64,000 nt of DNA from Halopseudomonas nanhaiensis (lineage in GTDB: Bacteria > Pseudomonadota > Gammaproteobacteria > Pseudomonadales > Pseudomonadaceae): the NCBI RefSeq assembly GCF_020025155.1, contig NZ_CP073751.1, positions 1,364,001 through 1,428,000 on the forward strand. The letters are read 5' to 3'. Both the position numbers and the translations under genes were made by a program. The notes beneath the pieces were generated by a model. The model was not told where the DNA came from. It was given only the letters and a program-made list of their open reading frames with translations, and ran no database searches. This document shows positions 1 to 9,177 of this stretch, in pieces. Position 1 is the stretch's first letter. Each line of letters opens with the position of its first letter.

Positions 1-251
1 TGGTAGTCGATGCCGATGAAGGGCTGGTCGCCGAGAAGCGGCAGGTTCGGATAGGCCAGAGACAACCCGGCCAGGTCGAGATCGTCGAGGGTCTGGAAGG
101 CGGCGAGCGCGTCATAACCCACGGCAACTTCCGCGTTCAGTCCGGGCAGGCGGTGCGCATCGAGGCCGAACACCGGATCGGCGAATCTGCTGAAGCGGTG
201 TTGTCCGCGCGTCGCAAGGCCGCCGCGGCTGACGCTGCCGACCAGCCATGA
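1..251 (+). CDS. RND efflux periplasmic adaptor (MFP), C-terminal fragment
   Basis: The frame beginning at base 3 is open to the TGA at 249-251. It encodes about 82 residues with the glycine-rich end typical of HlyD/AcrA-type membrane fusion proteins (VEIVEGLEGGERVITHGNF, then an Ala-rich tail). The adaptor bridges an inner-membrane RND pump to an outer-membrane channel. Only the last membrane-proximal part is present; the gene begins upstream of the window. The RND permease starts 21 bases downstream, so the two are almost certainly one operon. The identification rests on this short motif plus context. Confidence 0.85.
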   Translation, partial: VVDADEGLVAEKRQVRIGQRQPGQVEIVEGLEGGERVITHGNFRVQSGQAVRIEAEHRIGESAEAVLSARRKAAAADAADQP

Positions 252-272
252 CCGTTCACCCGGAGCGCGCCC

Positions 273-3200
273 ATGGTTCTGTCTGATACGTCGGTCGTCC
301 GTCCGGTCTTCGCCACGGTGCTGGCTCTGCTGTTGGTGATCTTCGGCCTGGTCGCCTACAGCATGTTGCCGCTGCGCGAGTATCCGGACATCGACCCCCC
401 TGTGGTGACCATCGAGACCAACTATATCGGCGCGGCTGCCACGGTGATCGACTCGCAGATCACCCAGGTCATCGAAGAGCGCATTGCCGGCGTCGAGGGC
501 GTTGACTATATCGAGTCGCAGAGCGAAGACGGCCGGTCGCAGATCACCGTGCGCTTCAAGGTCAATCGCGATATCAACGAAGCCGCGAACGATATCCGTG
601 ACCGCGTCTCCAGCGCCTCCGAGGATCTGCCCCCGGCAGCCGATCCGCCGGAGGTGCAGAAGCTCGATGCTAATCAGGATGTCATCGTCTGGTGGAACCT
701 CACCAGTGACCGGCTGACCCTGCCGGAGCTGACCGATTACGCTGATCGCTATCTGGTGGATCGTTTCTCCACGCTGGAGGGAGTAGCCCGCGTGCGGATC
801 GGCGGCGAACAGCCGTATGCCATGCGCGTCTGGCTCGACCGCGAAGCGCTCGCGGCGCGCAACCTGACGACCGAAGATGTCGAACAGGCGCTGCGCAACG
901 AGAATGTCGAGCTGCCCGCTGGCGCGGTGGAATCGGTCAGTCGGCAGTTCACCGTGCGGGTGGCGCGTGCGTTCAGCACGGCGGAGGATTTTTCCCGGCT
1001 GGTTATCGGCCGCAGTCAGGACAATGCCTATCTGGTACGGCTTGGCGATGTGGCTCGGGTCGAGCGCGGCACGGAAGAAGACCGCAATCTGTTTCGCGGC
1101 AATACCGTGCCGATGGTGGGTCTCGGCCTGGTGCGCCAGTCCACCGCCAATACCCTTGAAGTCTCGCTCGCCGCACGCGAGCTGGTCGACGAGCTCAACC
1201 CGACGCTACCGGAAGGCATGCGCATCCTGCCCAGCTTCGACAGTTCGGTGTTCATCGAGGGTGCGGTAGAGGAGGTGTACAGCACACTGGTGATCGCGCT
1301 GATTCTGGTCGTTGTGGTCATCTTCCTGTTCCTCGGCAGCCCTCGGGCGATTCTGGTGCCCGCGGTGACGTTGCCCGTGTCGATCACCGCCACATTCATC
1401 GCCCTGTTGCTGTTTGGCTTCACGGTGAACCTGCTGACGTTGCTGGCACTGGTGCTCGCCATCGGTCTCGTGGTCGATGATGCGATCATCGTCCTGGAAA
1501 ACGTGCGCCGTCGCATAGACGAGGAGGGCGAGACGCCGCTGGTAGCGGCGTATTACGGTGCGCGTCAGGTTGCCTTCGCGGTGGTGTCGACCACGCTTGT
1601 ACTGGTCGCGGTCTTCGTGCCTATCGCCTTCCTGCAGGGCGATGTCGGACGCCTGTTCTCCGAGTTCGCCCTGACCATGGCGGCCGCCGTCGTGTTTTCC
1701 AGCTTCGTTGCATTGTCCCTGTCTCCAATGCTCGCCTCCAAGCTGCTCAGGGCCAACGAGGGGGAGAACAGGCTGCATCGTTGGGTCGAGAGCACATTGC
1801 TTACCAGCCGCCGCCTGTACGGCCGGATGCTGCGCGTCGTACTGCGCTTTCGCTGGCTGGCGCTGATGATATTCGCCGGGCTGTTTGCCTTTACCGGGTG
1901 GCTGTTCAACGAACTGCCCACCGAGTACACGCCGCGGGAGGATCGCGGTGCCTTCTTCGTGGTGGTCAACGGTCCGGAGGGCGCCACCTTTGACTATATG
2001 AGCGCCTACATGGACGAGATCGAAGCGCGCCTGATGACGTTCGTCGAAGCTGGCGAGATCACCCGTCTGCTGGTCCGGGCGCCGCGCTCGTTTGGTGGCG
2101 TGACTACCTTCAACACAGGCATGGCAATTGTCGTGCTGGACGACTGGGACAACCGTCGGCCTGGCTGGGAAATCATGCGCGATGTCCAGGCGAGTCTGGC
2201 AGATCTGACCGGGGTGCGCGCCTTCCCGATCATGCGTCAGGGCTTCGCCGGCGGTCAGCAGCAGCCGTTCCGTCTGGTCCTCGGCGGTGCCAGCAGTTAC
2301 GAGGAGCTCGCTCAATGGCGCGACACGCTGCTTGCGCGCATAGCCGAAGACAATCCCGGTCTGGTCGACATCGACAGCGATTACAAGGAAACGCAGCCGC
2401 AGCTGGAGGTCGTCATCGACTACCAGCGAGCAGCCGATCTGGGCGTCAACGTCGGCGTGATCGGCCGTACCCTCGAGACCATGCTCGGCTCGCGACGCGC
2501 CACGACCTATATCGATGCGGGCGAGGAATACGACGTCATTCTCGAAGGGGAGCGCGACGACAAGCGCCGTGCGGCGAGTCTGGAAAATATCTACGTGCGC
2601 TCGGATACCAGCGCGCAGCTGATTCCGCTCTCAAACCTGGTCACCCTGCGCGAATACGCTGGCTCAACCACGCTCAACCGGTACAACCGCAACCGCGCGA
2701 TAACCCTTGATGCCGCACTGGACGATGGCGTAGCGCTGGGTGTGGCCCTGGATCATGTCGAGCAGCTGGCGCGGGAGCACCTCCCCGAAACGCTGGTTAT
2801 CGATTACAAGGGCCAGTCGCTGGATCTCAAGAAGGCCGGCGGCTCGCTGCTGTTCGTGTTCGTGCTTGGACTGGTAGTGGTGTTTCTGGTGCTGGCTGCG
2901 CAGTTCGAAAGCTTCATCCATCCGCTGGTGATCATGCTCGGCGTGCCGCTGGCCATCGGCGGGGCGCTATTTGGCCTGTGGGTGACCGACAACACGCTCA
3001 ATCTGTACAGCCAGATTGGCCTGGTGATGCTGATCGGGCTGGCCGCCAAGAATGGGATTCTCATCGTCGAGTTTGCCAACCAGCTGCGCGATGCCGGCAA
3101 GCCGTTCGATGACGCGTTGCTCGAAGCCAGCACCCTGCGCCTGCGGCCGATTCTCATGACCGGCGTGACCACCGTGGCGGGAGCGATTCCGCTGGTGCTG

Positions 3201-3404
3201 GCGGTCGGCGCCGGAGCGGAGACGCGCTCGGTGATCGGCATCGTGGTGGTCTCGGGCGTCAGCGTGTCGATGGTCCTGACGCTCTTCGTCATCCCCGTGC
3301 TCTACAGCCTGCTGGCTCGCAACACGGGCTCGCCCCGGCGGGTAATGCGGCAGTTGGAGGCGCAGCAGCAGGCAACTGCGCCGCAGGGCAAGCCGGCCGA
3401 TTAG
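273..3404 (+). CDS. RND multidrug efflux permease (HAE1/AcrB family)
   Basis: A 1043-residue inner-membrane proton/drug antiporter of normal family length. The N-terminus (MVLSDTSVVRPVFATVLALL) is the standard start of the group. The two large periplasmic loops follow TM1 and TM7. The proton-relay Asp pair lies in TM4 (IGLVVDDAIIVLENVRRR, about residue 401), and the conserved TM10 Lys is in GLAAKNGILIVEFANQ (about residue 926). The adaptor gene lies immediately upstream. No outer-membrane channel gene follows, so the pump probably uses a TolC/OprM-type channel encoded elsewhere. The substrate cannot be inferred. Confidence 0.95.
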   Translation: MVLSDTSVVRPVFATVLALLLVIFGLVAYSMLPLREYPDIDPPVVTIETNYIGAAATVIDSQITQVIEERIAGVEGVDYIESQSEDGRSQITVRFKVNRDINEAANDIRDRVSSASEDLPPAADPPEVQKLDANQDVIVWWNLTSDRLTLPELTDYADRYLVDRFSTLEGVARVRIGGEQPYAMRVWLDREALAARNLTTEDVEQALRNENVELPAGAVESVSRQFTVRVARAFSTAEDFSRLVIGRSQDNAYLVRLGDVARVERGTEEDRNLFRGNTVPMVGLGLVRQSTANTLEVSLAARELVDELNPTLPEGMRILPSFDSSVFIEGAVEEVYSTLVIALILVVVVIFLFLGSPRAILVPAVTLPVSITATFIALLLFGFTVNLLTLLALVLAIGLVVDDAIIVLENVRRRIDEEGETPLVAAYYGARQVAFAVVSTTLVLVAVFVPIAFLQGDVGRLFSEFALTMAAAVVFSSFVALSLSPMLASKLLRANEGENRLHRWVESTLLTSRRLYGRMLRVVLRFRWLALMIFAGLFAFTGWLFNELPTEYTPREDRGAFFVVVNGPEGATFDYMSAYMDEIEARLMTFVEAGEITRLLVRAPRSFGGVTTFNTGMAIVVLDDWDNRRPGWEIMRDVQASLADLTGVRAFPIMRQGFAGGQQQPFRLVLGGASSYEELAQWRDTLLARIAEDNPGLVDIDSDYKETQPQLEVVIDYQRAADLGVNVGVIGRTLETMLGSRRATTYIDAGEEYDVILEGERDDKRRAASLENIYVRSDTSAQLIPLSNLVTLREYAGSTTLNRYNRNRAITLDAALDDGVALGVALDHVEQLAREHLPETLVIDYKGQSLDLKKAGGSLLFVFVLGLVVVFLVLAAQFESFIHPLVIMLGVPLAIGGALFGLWVTDNTLNLYSQIGLVMLIGLAAKNGILIVEFANQLRDAGKPFDDALLEASTLRLRPILMTGVTTVAGAIPLVLAVGAGAETRSVIGIVVVSGVSVSMVLTLFVIPVLYSLLARNTGSPRRVMRQLEAQQQATAPQGKPAD

Positions 3405-3591
3405 GCCGGACGCGCGCTACGGAAGCTGCTGCGTTCGATCATTCATGATTTTGATAGCGCCACTGCGTTTCTCCCGGCAGGCTCGCAGGCCGTCCATCCT
3501 CACTGTGGCCCCACGCCGCACACCGCATCAACTCTGGCCCGGCGCTGCTGAAACAGCGTTGCCGAACCTCGCCTGGGGCGCTCTGGAACGC

Positions 3592-3605
3592 ATGTATCGA
3601 TACAT
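3592..3605. promoter_or_regulatory. Perfect 14-bp palindrome, possible operator
   Basis: ATGTATCGATACAT is a perfect palindrome in the 311-bp gap between the RND permease and the next gene, about 110 bases upstream of that gene's start. Its size and symmetry fit a dimeric regulator site such as a TetR or MarR type, but no regulator gene is nearby. No clear -10/-35 pair was seen with it. Confidence 0.25.
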
Positions 3606-3715
3606 TTCACGGTAATGTACTTTTTTCAGCCAGGCCCCATAATTGGGGAGTCTTGGGCAGCCAGGCGCGGCCCGGACACACGACAACAATAAGTCTAAAG
3701 TTCATGGAGCCTTCT

Positions 3716-5065
3716 ATGTCTCAACCCGAACTGCCCGGCTGGCGCTGGGGCCCGTTCACCTTTCGCCTGCCTTTCTACCACACGCGCTTCTACTGGCCCG
3801 AAGCACTGCAAGGTCTCTTCATAGCAGCGGCCACCGGCCTGGCTATCGTTCCGTTGATGACCGCTTTCTTCGGCCTCACGTTCGAAGAAGCCGTAGCGGT
3901 CTCCATGATCCATTCGATTCTGATCGGCTCGGCCCTGATCGTCTTCGGCGAACCCTACGCTCCGGGCTGGATCACCCCCGCGCTGCCCCTGGTTCTCGCC
4001 TTTGTGCTCGGCGGCTCGGAAGATCCGACGGCGCGTTTTCAGGCGATGACGGCGGTCTCGCTGAACTTCGCAGCACTGCTGTTCATCCTCGGCATAACCG
4101 GGCTTGGCAAGAAATTCGTGCTGTGGATTCCGGATACCCTGAAGGCCGGCATCATCCTTGGCGCCGCGATTGCCGCGTTGAAGCGCGTTTTCGTCGACGA
4201 CGCCGAGCGCTTTCTGCTGCAACAACCGATCGCCACCGCGCTGGCCTGCGCGGTCTGCCTGATCTTCGCCTTTTCCATTCCCATGGCGCGGCTCAAGGAA
4301 AAATACCGCTTCTTCGCCATCCTCGGCGCCATGGGTCTGCTCCCGGGCTTCCTGTTGGCTGCGATTGTCGGGCCCCTGGTTGGAGAGGTGAGCTACGACA
4401 TTCAGTGGGGCATCCTGATTCCTCCAGTCGCTGACGCCTGGGCGAAGGTCTCGCCGTTTGCCATCGGGTGGCCGTCGCCCGAGCTGTTTCTGCAGACCAT
4501 GCCCCTGGCGATCATTACCTACGTGATCCTGTTCGGCGATCTGGTGACCGGTAACGAAGTGATTCGCGAAGGCCTGGTGGTGCGCAAGGACGAGCATATC
4601 GATATCAATCCGACGCGCTCGCATCTGTCACTGGCCATCCGTAACGCGCTAATGGGAATATCCGCTCCATTCTTCCCGACTCAGGGCGCGCTATGGACGG
4701 GCGTCCACGTGATCATCATGCAGCGCTGGAAACAGGGCAGCACGGCGATGAACAGTCTGCACAGCGGGCTGCATTCCTACTACCTAATGGGGATCCCGGT
4801 GCTCTTCTTCCTGCTGCCGCTGCTGACCGGGCTGCGGCCGCTGCTGGGAATCGCGCTGTCGTTGACGCTGGTCCTGACCGGTTTCGCCTGTGCCTACATC
4901 GCCATGGCCATTCCGAAGAGCAACACCTCACGCGGTGCTGTGGTGCTGATCGGAGCGGGCCTGGCGTTCTTCGAGCCGTGGGTCGGTCTGCTGTTCGGCC
5001 TGGCGACGACCATCCTGCTCGTGGGCTGGGATCGGAATACCGACCCGATCCCGCACGAGGATTAA
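3716..5065 (+). CDS. Polytopic membrane protein, NCS2/SLC23- or DUF3360-like permease
   Basis: A protein of 449 residues with about 12 hydrophobic segments. I chose the ATG at 3716 because GGAG lies six bases upstream (3706-3709); an in-frame ATG at 3704 lacks a comparable site. Segments such as GWITPALPLVLAFVLGGS and ITYVILFGDLVTGNEVI recall the NCS2 (xanthine/uracil permease) and sulfate-permease fold, in which a short polar motif breaks TM8. I think it belongs to the uncharacterised DUF3360-type group, but the family and substrate are not certain. It is a single-gene unit that ends in a strong terminator. Confidence 0.75.
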   Translation: MSQPELPGWRWGPFTFRLPFYHTRFYWPEALQGLFIAAATGLAIVPLMTAFFGLTFEEAVAVSMIHSILIGSALIVFGEPYAPGWITPALPLVLAFVLGGSEDPTARFQAMTAVSLNFAALLFILGITGLGKKFVLWIPDTLKAGIILGAAIAALKRVFVDDAERFLLQQPIATALACAVCLIFAFSIPMARLKEKYRFFAILGAMGLLPGFLLAAIVGPLVGEVSYDIQWGILIPPVADAWAKVSPFAIGWPSPELFLQTMPLAIITYVILFGDLVTGNEVIREGLVVRKDEHIDINPTRSHLSLAIRNALMGISAPFFPTQGALWTGVHVIIMQRWKQGSTAMNSLHSGLHSYYLMGIPVLFFLLPLLTGLRPLLGIALSLTLVLTGFACAYIAMAIPKSNTSRGAVVLIGAGLAFFEPWVGLLFGLATTILLVGWDRNTDPIPHED

Positions 5066-5080
5066 CCCGACTCCGCGCTT

Positions 5081-5110
5081 CAAAAAGGCCCTCTTGAGGG
5101 CCTTTTTGAT
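5081..5110 (+). terminator. Rho-independent terminator after the permease gene
   Basis: A 12-13 bp inverted repeat (aaaaaggccctc / gagggccttttt) with a 2-3 base loop and a T-run starts 16 bases after the stop codon. It would also work on the minus strand. The following stretch to 5432 shows no gene; it presumably holds the promoter for the next gene. Confidence 0.9.
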
Positions 5111-5432
5111 TTTCTGCGCCAGCGCTTGCATACCCGTCCAGTTCAGCCTGCTTTCAGGAATTGTTCGTATCTACCTGAAATACAGTGGAAATGTGCACCG
5201 CTGATCGGGCGCGCGGGAACGCCTGACGATATTCGCGCTCACTTGGATATCCGGTATCTGCACATCACGCCGGATCGGTTGGCAATACGGCTTTAGTCGA
5301 CTGTAAGAGAAGTCCTAGCAAGACGGTTGGCGTGATCGGGCTGCTGACGCATGCGCAGGTCAGCAGCAGGCAGTACACGCTCGATCAACAATCGATTTCG
5401 TGCCAGAGCACATCACTCACAGGAATAACAAT

Positions 5433-6161
5433 ATGCCTACAGTCAATGAATCTCTTCAAACTGCCTATGCCCAGAAGCGCGTCTCGTGGGGCGCCATCCT
5501 TGCCGGCGTCGCGGTTGCGCTGGTCATGCACATTCTTCTCGGCGTGCTGGGAATCGCGGTGGGTGCCACCGTCGTGGACCCGGCCGAGGAAAGCAATCCC
5601 ATGTCGGGCATGGGGATCGGTGCCGGGATCTTCTTCGTGGTCAGCGCGCTGATTGCGCTGTTCTCGGGCGGCTACACCGCTGGTGCGCTGGCGATCATTC
5701 AGGACCGCACCGACCGCACGCTGCATGGCCTGACCACCTGGGCGGTAGTAACCATCCTCACCTTCTATCTCATTTCCAGCGGCATCGGCAGCATCATCGG
5801 TGGTACCGCCAGCGCACTGGCTGGTGGGGCGCAGACTGCAACCGAGGCGGCGGCTCAGGCGGAAGGCAACCCGGTTGACAAGATCATGGCCGAGCTGCGC
5901 GAACGCGGCATCAACCCGCAGGAAGAGATCGAGCAGCAGCGCCAGGAAATGGAACAGATGGACCCTGAAGAAGCCGAGCAGGCGGCCCGTGAAGCCGGTC
6001 AGACTGCAGCCGAAGGCGTTTCCACTGCGGCATGGTGGACCTTCCTGGTACTGCTGCTGAGCGCTGTAGCAGCCTGTGTAGGTGCCAATGTCGGGTCGAA
6101 CCGTCCGGTTACCGTGCGTGAGCATGACCGGGTTGATACCACAACCCACCCGCGCCACTAA
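5433..6161 (+). CDS. Hypothetical membrane protein (PhnA-like/TIGR04086-like)
   Basis: A protein of 242 residues. Start at 5433 is supported by AGGA seven to eight bases upstream. The N-terminus (QKRVSWGAILAGVAVALVMH) followed by LGVLGIAVGATVVDP is typical of a conserved hypothetical membrane family sometimes labelled PhnA-like. There are three N-terminal TM segments (about residues 20-45, 62-85 and 100-120), a soluble Glu/Gln-rich helical stretch (about 145-200) likely to form a coiled coil, and a final TM (about 205-228). It has its own terminator. No function is known to me. Confidence 0.8.
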   Translation: MPTVNESLQTAYAQKRVSWGAILAGVAVALVMHILLGVLGIAVGATVVDPAEESNPMSGMGIGAGIFFVVSALIALFSGGYTAGALAIIQDRTDRTLHGLTTWAVVTILTFYLISSGIGSIIGGTASALAGGAQTATEAAAQAEGNPVDKIMAELRERGINPQEEIEQQRQEMEQMDPEEAEQAAREAGQTAAEGVSTAAWWTFLVLLLSAVAACVGANVGSNRPVTVREHDRVDTTTHPRH

Positions 6162-6211
6162 GCGGGTTGCATCTGCCGCGGCGGTACGGCCCGGCAGATG
6201 ATGTAAGCCAT

Positions 6212-6241
6212 AGCCCCGGCGGGAAACCGTCGGGGCTTTTT
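6212..6241 (+). terminator. Rho-independent terminator
   Basis: An 11-bp stem with one G-T pair (agccccggcgg / ccgtcggggct), a gaaa tetraloop and five Ts, placed 50 bases after the preceding stop codon and just before the ABC exporter gene. Confidence 0.92.
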
Positions 6242-6287
6242 GCCTTCATGGCGTACACTGCGGGTTCACAGTCAACAGGAAAACAAC

Positions 6288-8081
6288 GTGCGCCCGAGTA
6301 GCGACAGCCAGTATGCCGGCGGGCCGGTGAACTGGCGCATCATCACCAGCCTGATTCCCTATCTGAGCGAGTTCCGTGGCCGAGTGGCCCTGGCAATGGC
6401 GTTTCTGCTGATCGCCAAGCTTGCCGGCGTCGCGATTCCCTGGGCGCTCAAGCTGATCGTCGAACATTTCGAAAGCGCCGGTGACGCGTTGGCAATCCTG
6501 CCGGTGGCGCTGCTGGCAGGCTACGGGTTGCTAAGGTTCTCCTCGGTGTTTTTTTCCGAGTTGCGCGACGCGGTATTCGCCCGTGTCGCCGAGCGTGCCA
6601 TGCGCAGGGTCTCGCTGCGGGTCTTCGAGCATCTGCATCGTCTGGATCTGGGCTTTCACCTGTCGCGGCGCACCGGCGGGCTGGCGCGCGATATCGAGCG
6701 CGGCACCAGCGGCATCAGTTTCCTGCTGCGCTTCATGGTGTTCAACATTCTCCCGACACTGGTCGAGATCGGGCTGATCGCGGCGATCCTGCTGATCAAC
6801 TTCAGCCCGTCCTACGCGCTGACCGTGCTCGGAGCGGTGGTTCTCTATGGCGCGTTCTCGATCTGGTGCACCGAGTGGCGCAACCGTTTCGTGCGTGAAA
6901 GCAACAAGATGGACAACCGCTCCAACACCCGTGCGGTGGACAGTCTGCTGAACTACGAAACGGTCAAGTATTTCGGTAACGAGCGCTTCGAGGCAGAACA
7001 GTACGATCGCAATCTGGAGGGCTGGGAAGCGGCACGGATGAAGAACCGGCTTTCGCTCGCGGCGCTGAACTCCGGGCAGGCCCTGATCATCGCTGGCTCG
7101 GTAACGCTGATGATGTTCATGGCCGCGGCGCAGGTCTCGGCCGGCGAGATGACGCTCGGTGAGCTGGTGATGATCAATGCCTACATGATCCAGCTGTTCG
7201 TACCGCTCAATTTTCTCGGCTTCATCTACCGCGAGATCCGCGAGGCGCTGACCAACATCGAGCGACTGTTCGGCCTGCTGGGCGAGCCGCAGAAAGTCTC
7301 CGATGCGGCCGATGCCATGCCGCTGCGCCTGCAGGGCGGGTCGGTCTCGTTCGAGCAGGTCAGCCACGCCTACAGTGCCGAGCGACCGATTCTGCATCAG
7401 GTCTCCTTCGACATCCCGGCTGGCCATACGCTGGCGATCGTCGGGCCCAGCGGCGCCGGCAAATCGACGCTGGCCCGGCTGCTGTTTCGCTTCTATGACG
7501 TCGACGGTGGCTTTATTCGCGTTGACGGTCAGGACATCCGTGGCGTGACGCAGGACAGCCTGCGCCGCGCGATCGGCGTGGTCCCGCAGGATACCGTCCT
7601 GTTCAACGACAGCATCGGCTACAACGTCGCCTACGGCAGCCCGGGTGCGAGTGAAGACGACATCTGGCGGGTGCTGCGCATGGCGCAACTGGAGCCGTTC
7701 GTACGGGATCTTCCCGATGGCCTCGATACCCCGGTCGGTGAGCGTGGCCTGAAGCTGTCCGGCGGCGAGAAGCAGCGCATCGCCATTGCCCGTGTGCTGC
7801 TCAAGGACCCGCCGATACTGATCCTCGATGAAGCAACATCATCGTTGGATACGCATGCGGAACGCCTGATTCTCGATGCACTCAATGTGGTGGCGCGCAA
7901 GCGAACCACACTGGCCATCGCGCATCGTTTATCTACCATTGTCCATGCCGAGCGCATCCTGGTGCTCGATCAGGGCAGGGTGGTGGAGCAGGGCAGCCAC
8001 CCTGAACTGCTGGCAGCTGGTGGAGCCTATGCGCGGCTGTGGGCAGACCAGCAGCGGGACGATGTCGCACCGGAGGGGTAA
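6288..8081 (+). CDS. ABC exporter, Atm1/HMT1-like half-transporter
   Basis: A fused permease-ATPase of 597 residues. I chose the GTG at 6288, which has AGGA seven bases upstream. The open frame extends to 6240, but that would place the start inside the terminator. The membrane domain covers about residues 1-330. The ATPase has Walker A GPSGAGKS (about 386), signature LSGGEKQR (about 489) and Walker B ILILDEA (about 510), then the H-loop AHRLST. The intracellular loop sequence (LLNYETVKYFGNERFE) is the Atm1-type signature; such exporters move glutathione-linked or metal-sulfur compounds. It works as a homodimer. The NTF2-like gene follows after 72 bases. Confidence 0.9.
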   Translation: MRPSSDSQYAGGPVNWRIITSLIPYLSEFRGRVALAMAFLLIAKLAGVAIPWALKLIVEHFESAGDALAILPVALLAGYGLLRFSSVFFSELRDAVFARVAERAMRRVSLRVFEHLHRLDLGFHLSRRTGGLARDIERGTSGISFLLRFMVFNILPTLVEIGLIAAILLINFSPSYALTVLGAVVLYGAFSIWCTEWRNRFVRESNKMDNRSNTRAVDSLLNYETVKYFGNERFEAEQYDRNLEGWEAARMKNRLSLAALNSGQALIIAGSVTLMMFMAAAQVSAGEMTLGELVMINAYMIQLFVPLNFLGFIYREIREALTNIERLFGLLGEPQKVSDAADAMPLRLQGGSVSFEQVSHAYSAERPILHQVSFDIPAGHTLAIVGPSGAGKSTLARLLFRFYDVDGGFIRVDGQDIRGVTQDSLRRAIGVVPQDTVLFNDSIGYNVAYGSPGASEDDIWRVLRMAQLEPFVRDLPDGLDTPVGERGLKLSGGEKQRIAIARVLLKDPPILILDEATSSLDTHAERLILDALNVVARKRTTLAIAHRLSTIVHAERILVLDQGRVVEQGSHPELLAAGGAYARLWADQQRDDVAPEG

Positions 8082-8153
8082 GTGGCCGCTTCATCGCTTG
8101 AACCCGGTGGCGGCACCCCGCAGACTTAACGCTTTCCAAGGAGGCGAATCGCT

Positions 8154-8558
8154 ATGAGCAGTGTTATTGAAACCTGGCACAAGATCGTTGAGACCCTTGA
8201 TCCATCGCTGATGGACAACCTGCTGGACGAGGACGTGGTGTTCCATTCGCCGGTCGTCCACACCCCACAGGTCGGCAAGCGCATCACCAAGCTGTATCTC
8301 TCCGCCGCCATGCAGGTGCTCAACGCGCCGGGGCATTTCACCTACAAGCGTGAAATCATCGACGGGAACGTGGCCGTGCTGGAGTTCGAGACGCTGATTG
8401 GCGACGTCACCGTCAACGGCGTGGACATGATCGAGTGGAACGACGAAGGCCGAATCGTTGATTTCAAGGTCATGGTCCGCCCGCTCAAGGCGATCAACGC
8501 CATTCATCAGTCGATGGGCAATATGCTCGAATCGATGAAGGCCAAGGGGCAGGTCTGA
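8154..8558 (+). CDS. NTF2-like/SnoaL-like domain protein
   Basis: A small protein of 134 residues with an excellent ribosome site (AAGGAGG, 8138-8144). The pattern matches the NTF2-like cone fold: an initial helix (VIETWHKIVETLDPSLMDNL), LLDEDVVFHSPVVHTP, and a C-terminal sheet with DMIEWNDEGRIVDFKVMVRP. The family includes isomerases and small-ligand-binding proteins, so no specific reaction can be assigned. It may be co-transcribed with the ABC exporter. A REP array begins right after its stop. Confidence 0.8.
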   Translation: MSSVIETWHKIVETLDPSLMDNLLDEDVVFHSPVVHTPQVGKRITKLYLSAAMQVLNAPGHFTYKREIIDGNVAVLEFETLIGDVTVNGVDMIEWNDEGRIVDFKVMVRPLKAINAIHQSMGNMLESMKAKGQV

Positions 8559-8565
8559 CACCCAT

Positions 8566-9170
8566 TTGTAGGAGCGGACATGATCGCGAAGGGGTTGGCG
8601 GATTCTGCTTCGCGCCCAGGTGCGCTCCTACAATAGAACCCGTGGCGCCTCGCCTTTGTAGGAGCGGGCATGACCGCGAAGGAGTGGGCGGATTCTGCGT
8701 CGCGCCCAGGTGCGCTCCTACAATAAAACCGAACCGGTGGCACCTTACCTTCCTAGGAGCGGGCATGACCGCGAAGGGGTTGGCGGATTCTGCTTCGCGC
8801 CCAGGTGCGCTCCTACAATAAAACCGAACCGGTGGCACCTTGCCTTCGTAGGAGCGGGCATGACCGCGAAGGGGTTAGCGAAGTCTGCTTCGCGCGCGGG
8901 TGCGCCCCTACAATAAAACCGAGCCGGCGGCACCTAGCCTTTGTAGGAGCGGGCATGACCGCGAAGGGGTTGGCGGATTCCGCTTCGTGCCCAGGTGCGC
9001 TCCTACAATGAAACCGAACCGGTGGCACCTTGCCTTCGTAGGAGCGGGCATGACCGCGAAGGGGTTAGCGAAGTCTGCTTCGCGCCCAGGTGCGCTCCTA
9101 CGATAAAACCGGTGGCGCTTCAGATAGGTGGCGCCTCGCCTTTGTAGGAGCGGGCATGACCGCGAAGGGG
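8566..9170. repeat. Tandem REP array, about seven units of ~94 bp
   Basis: Seven heads of the form gtaggagcgggcatgaccgc (first at about 8567, last at about 9142) alternate with tails gtgcgctcctacaat. Each unit is a long imperfect hairpin separated by a conserved spacer (aaaaccgaaccggtggcacc). The array fills the whole gap between two convergent genes and stops at the cobA stop codon. It is a Pseudomonas-type REP/BIME cluster. Several short open frames across it are by-products of the repeats and are not genes. Confidence 0.92.
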
Positions 9171-9177
9171 CTCTCGA

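Noticed and set aside
1206-2315. Long minus-strand open frame within the RND permease
   Set aside because: High-GC antisense shadow with Gln/His-rich composition and no family match.
8566-9170. CRISPR-like regular repeats
   Set aside because: Repeats are long imperfect palindromes with conserved spacers and no cas genes; they are REP elements. The arrays at 29.4 and 37.4 kb were rejected for the same reason.
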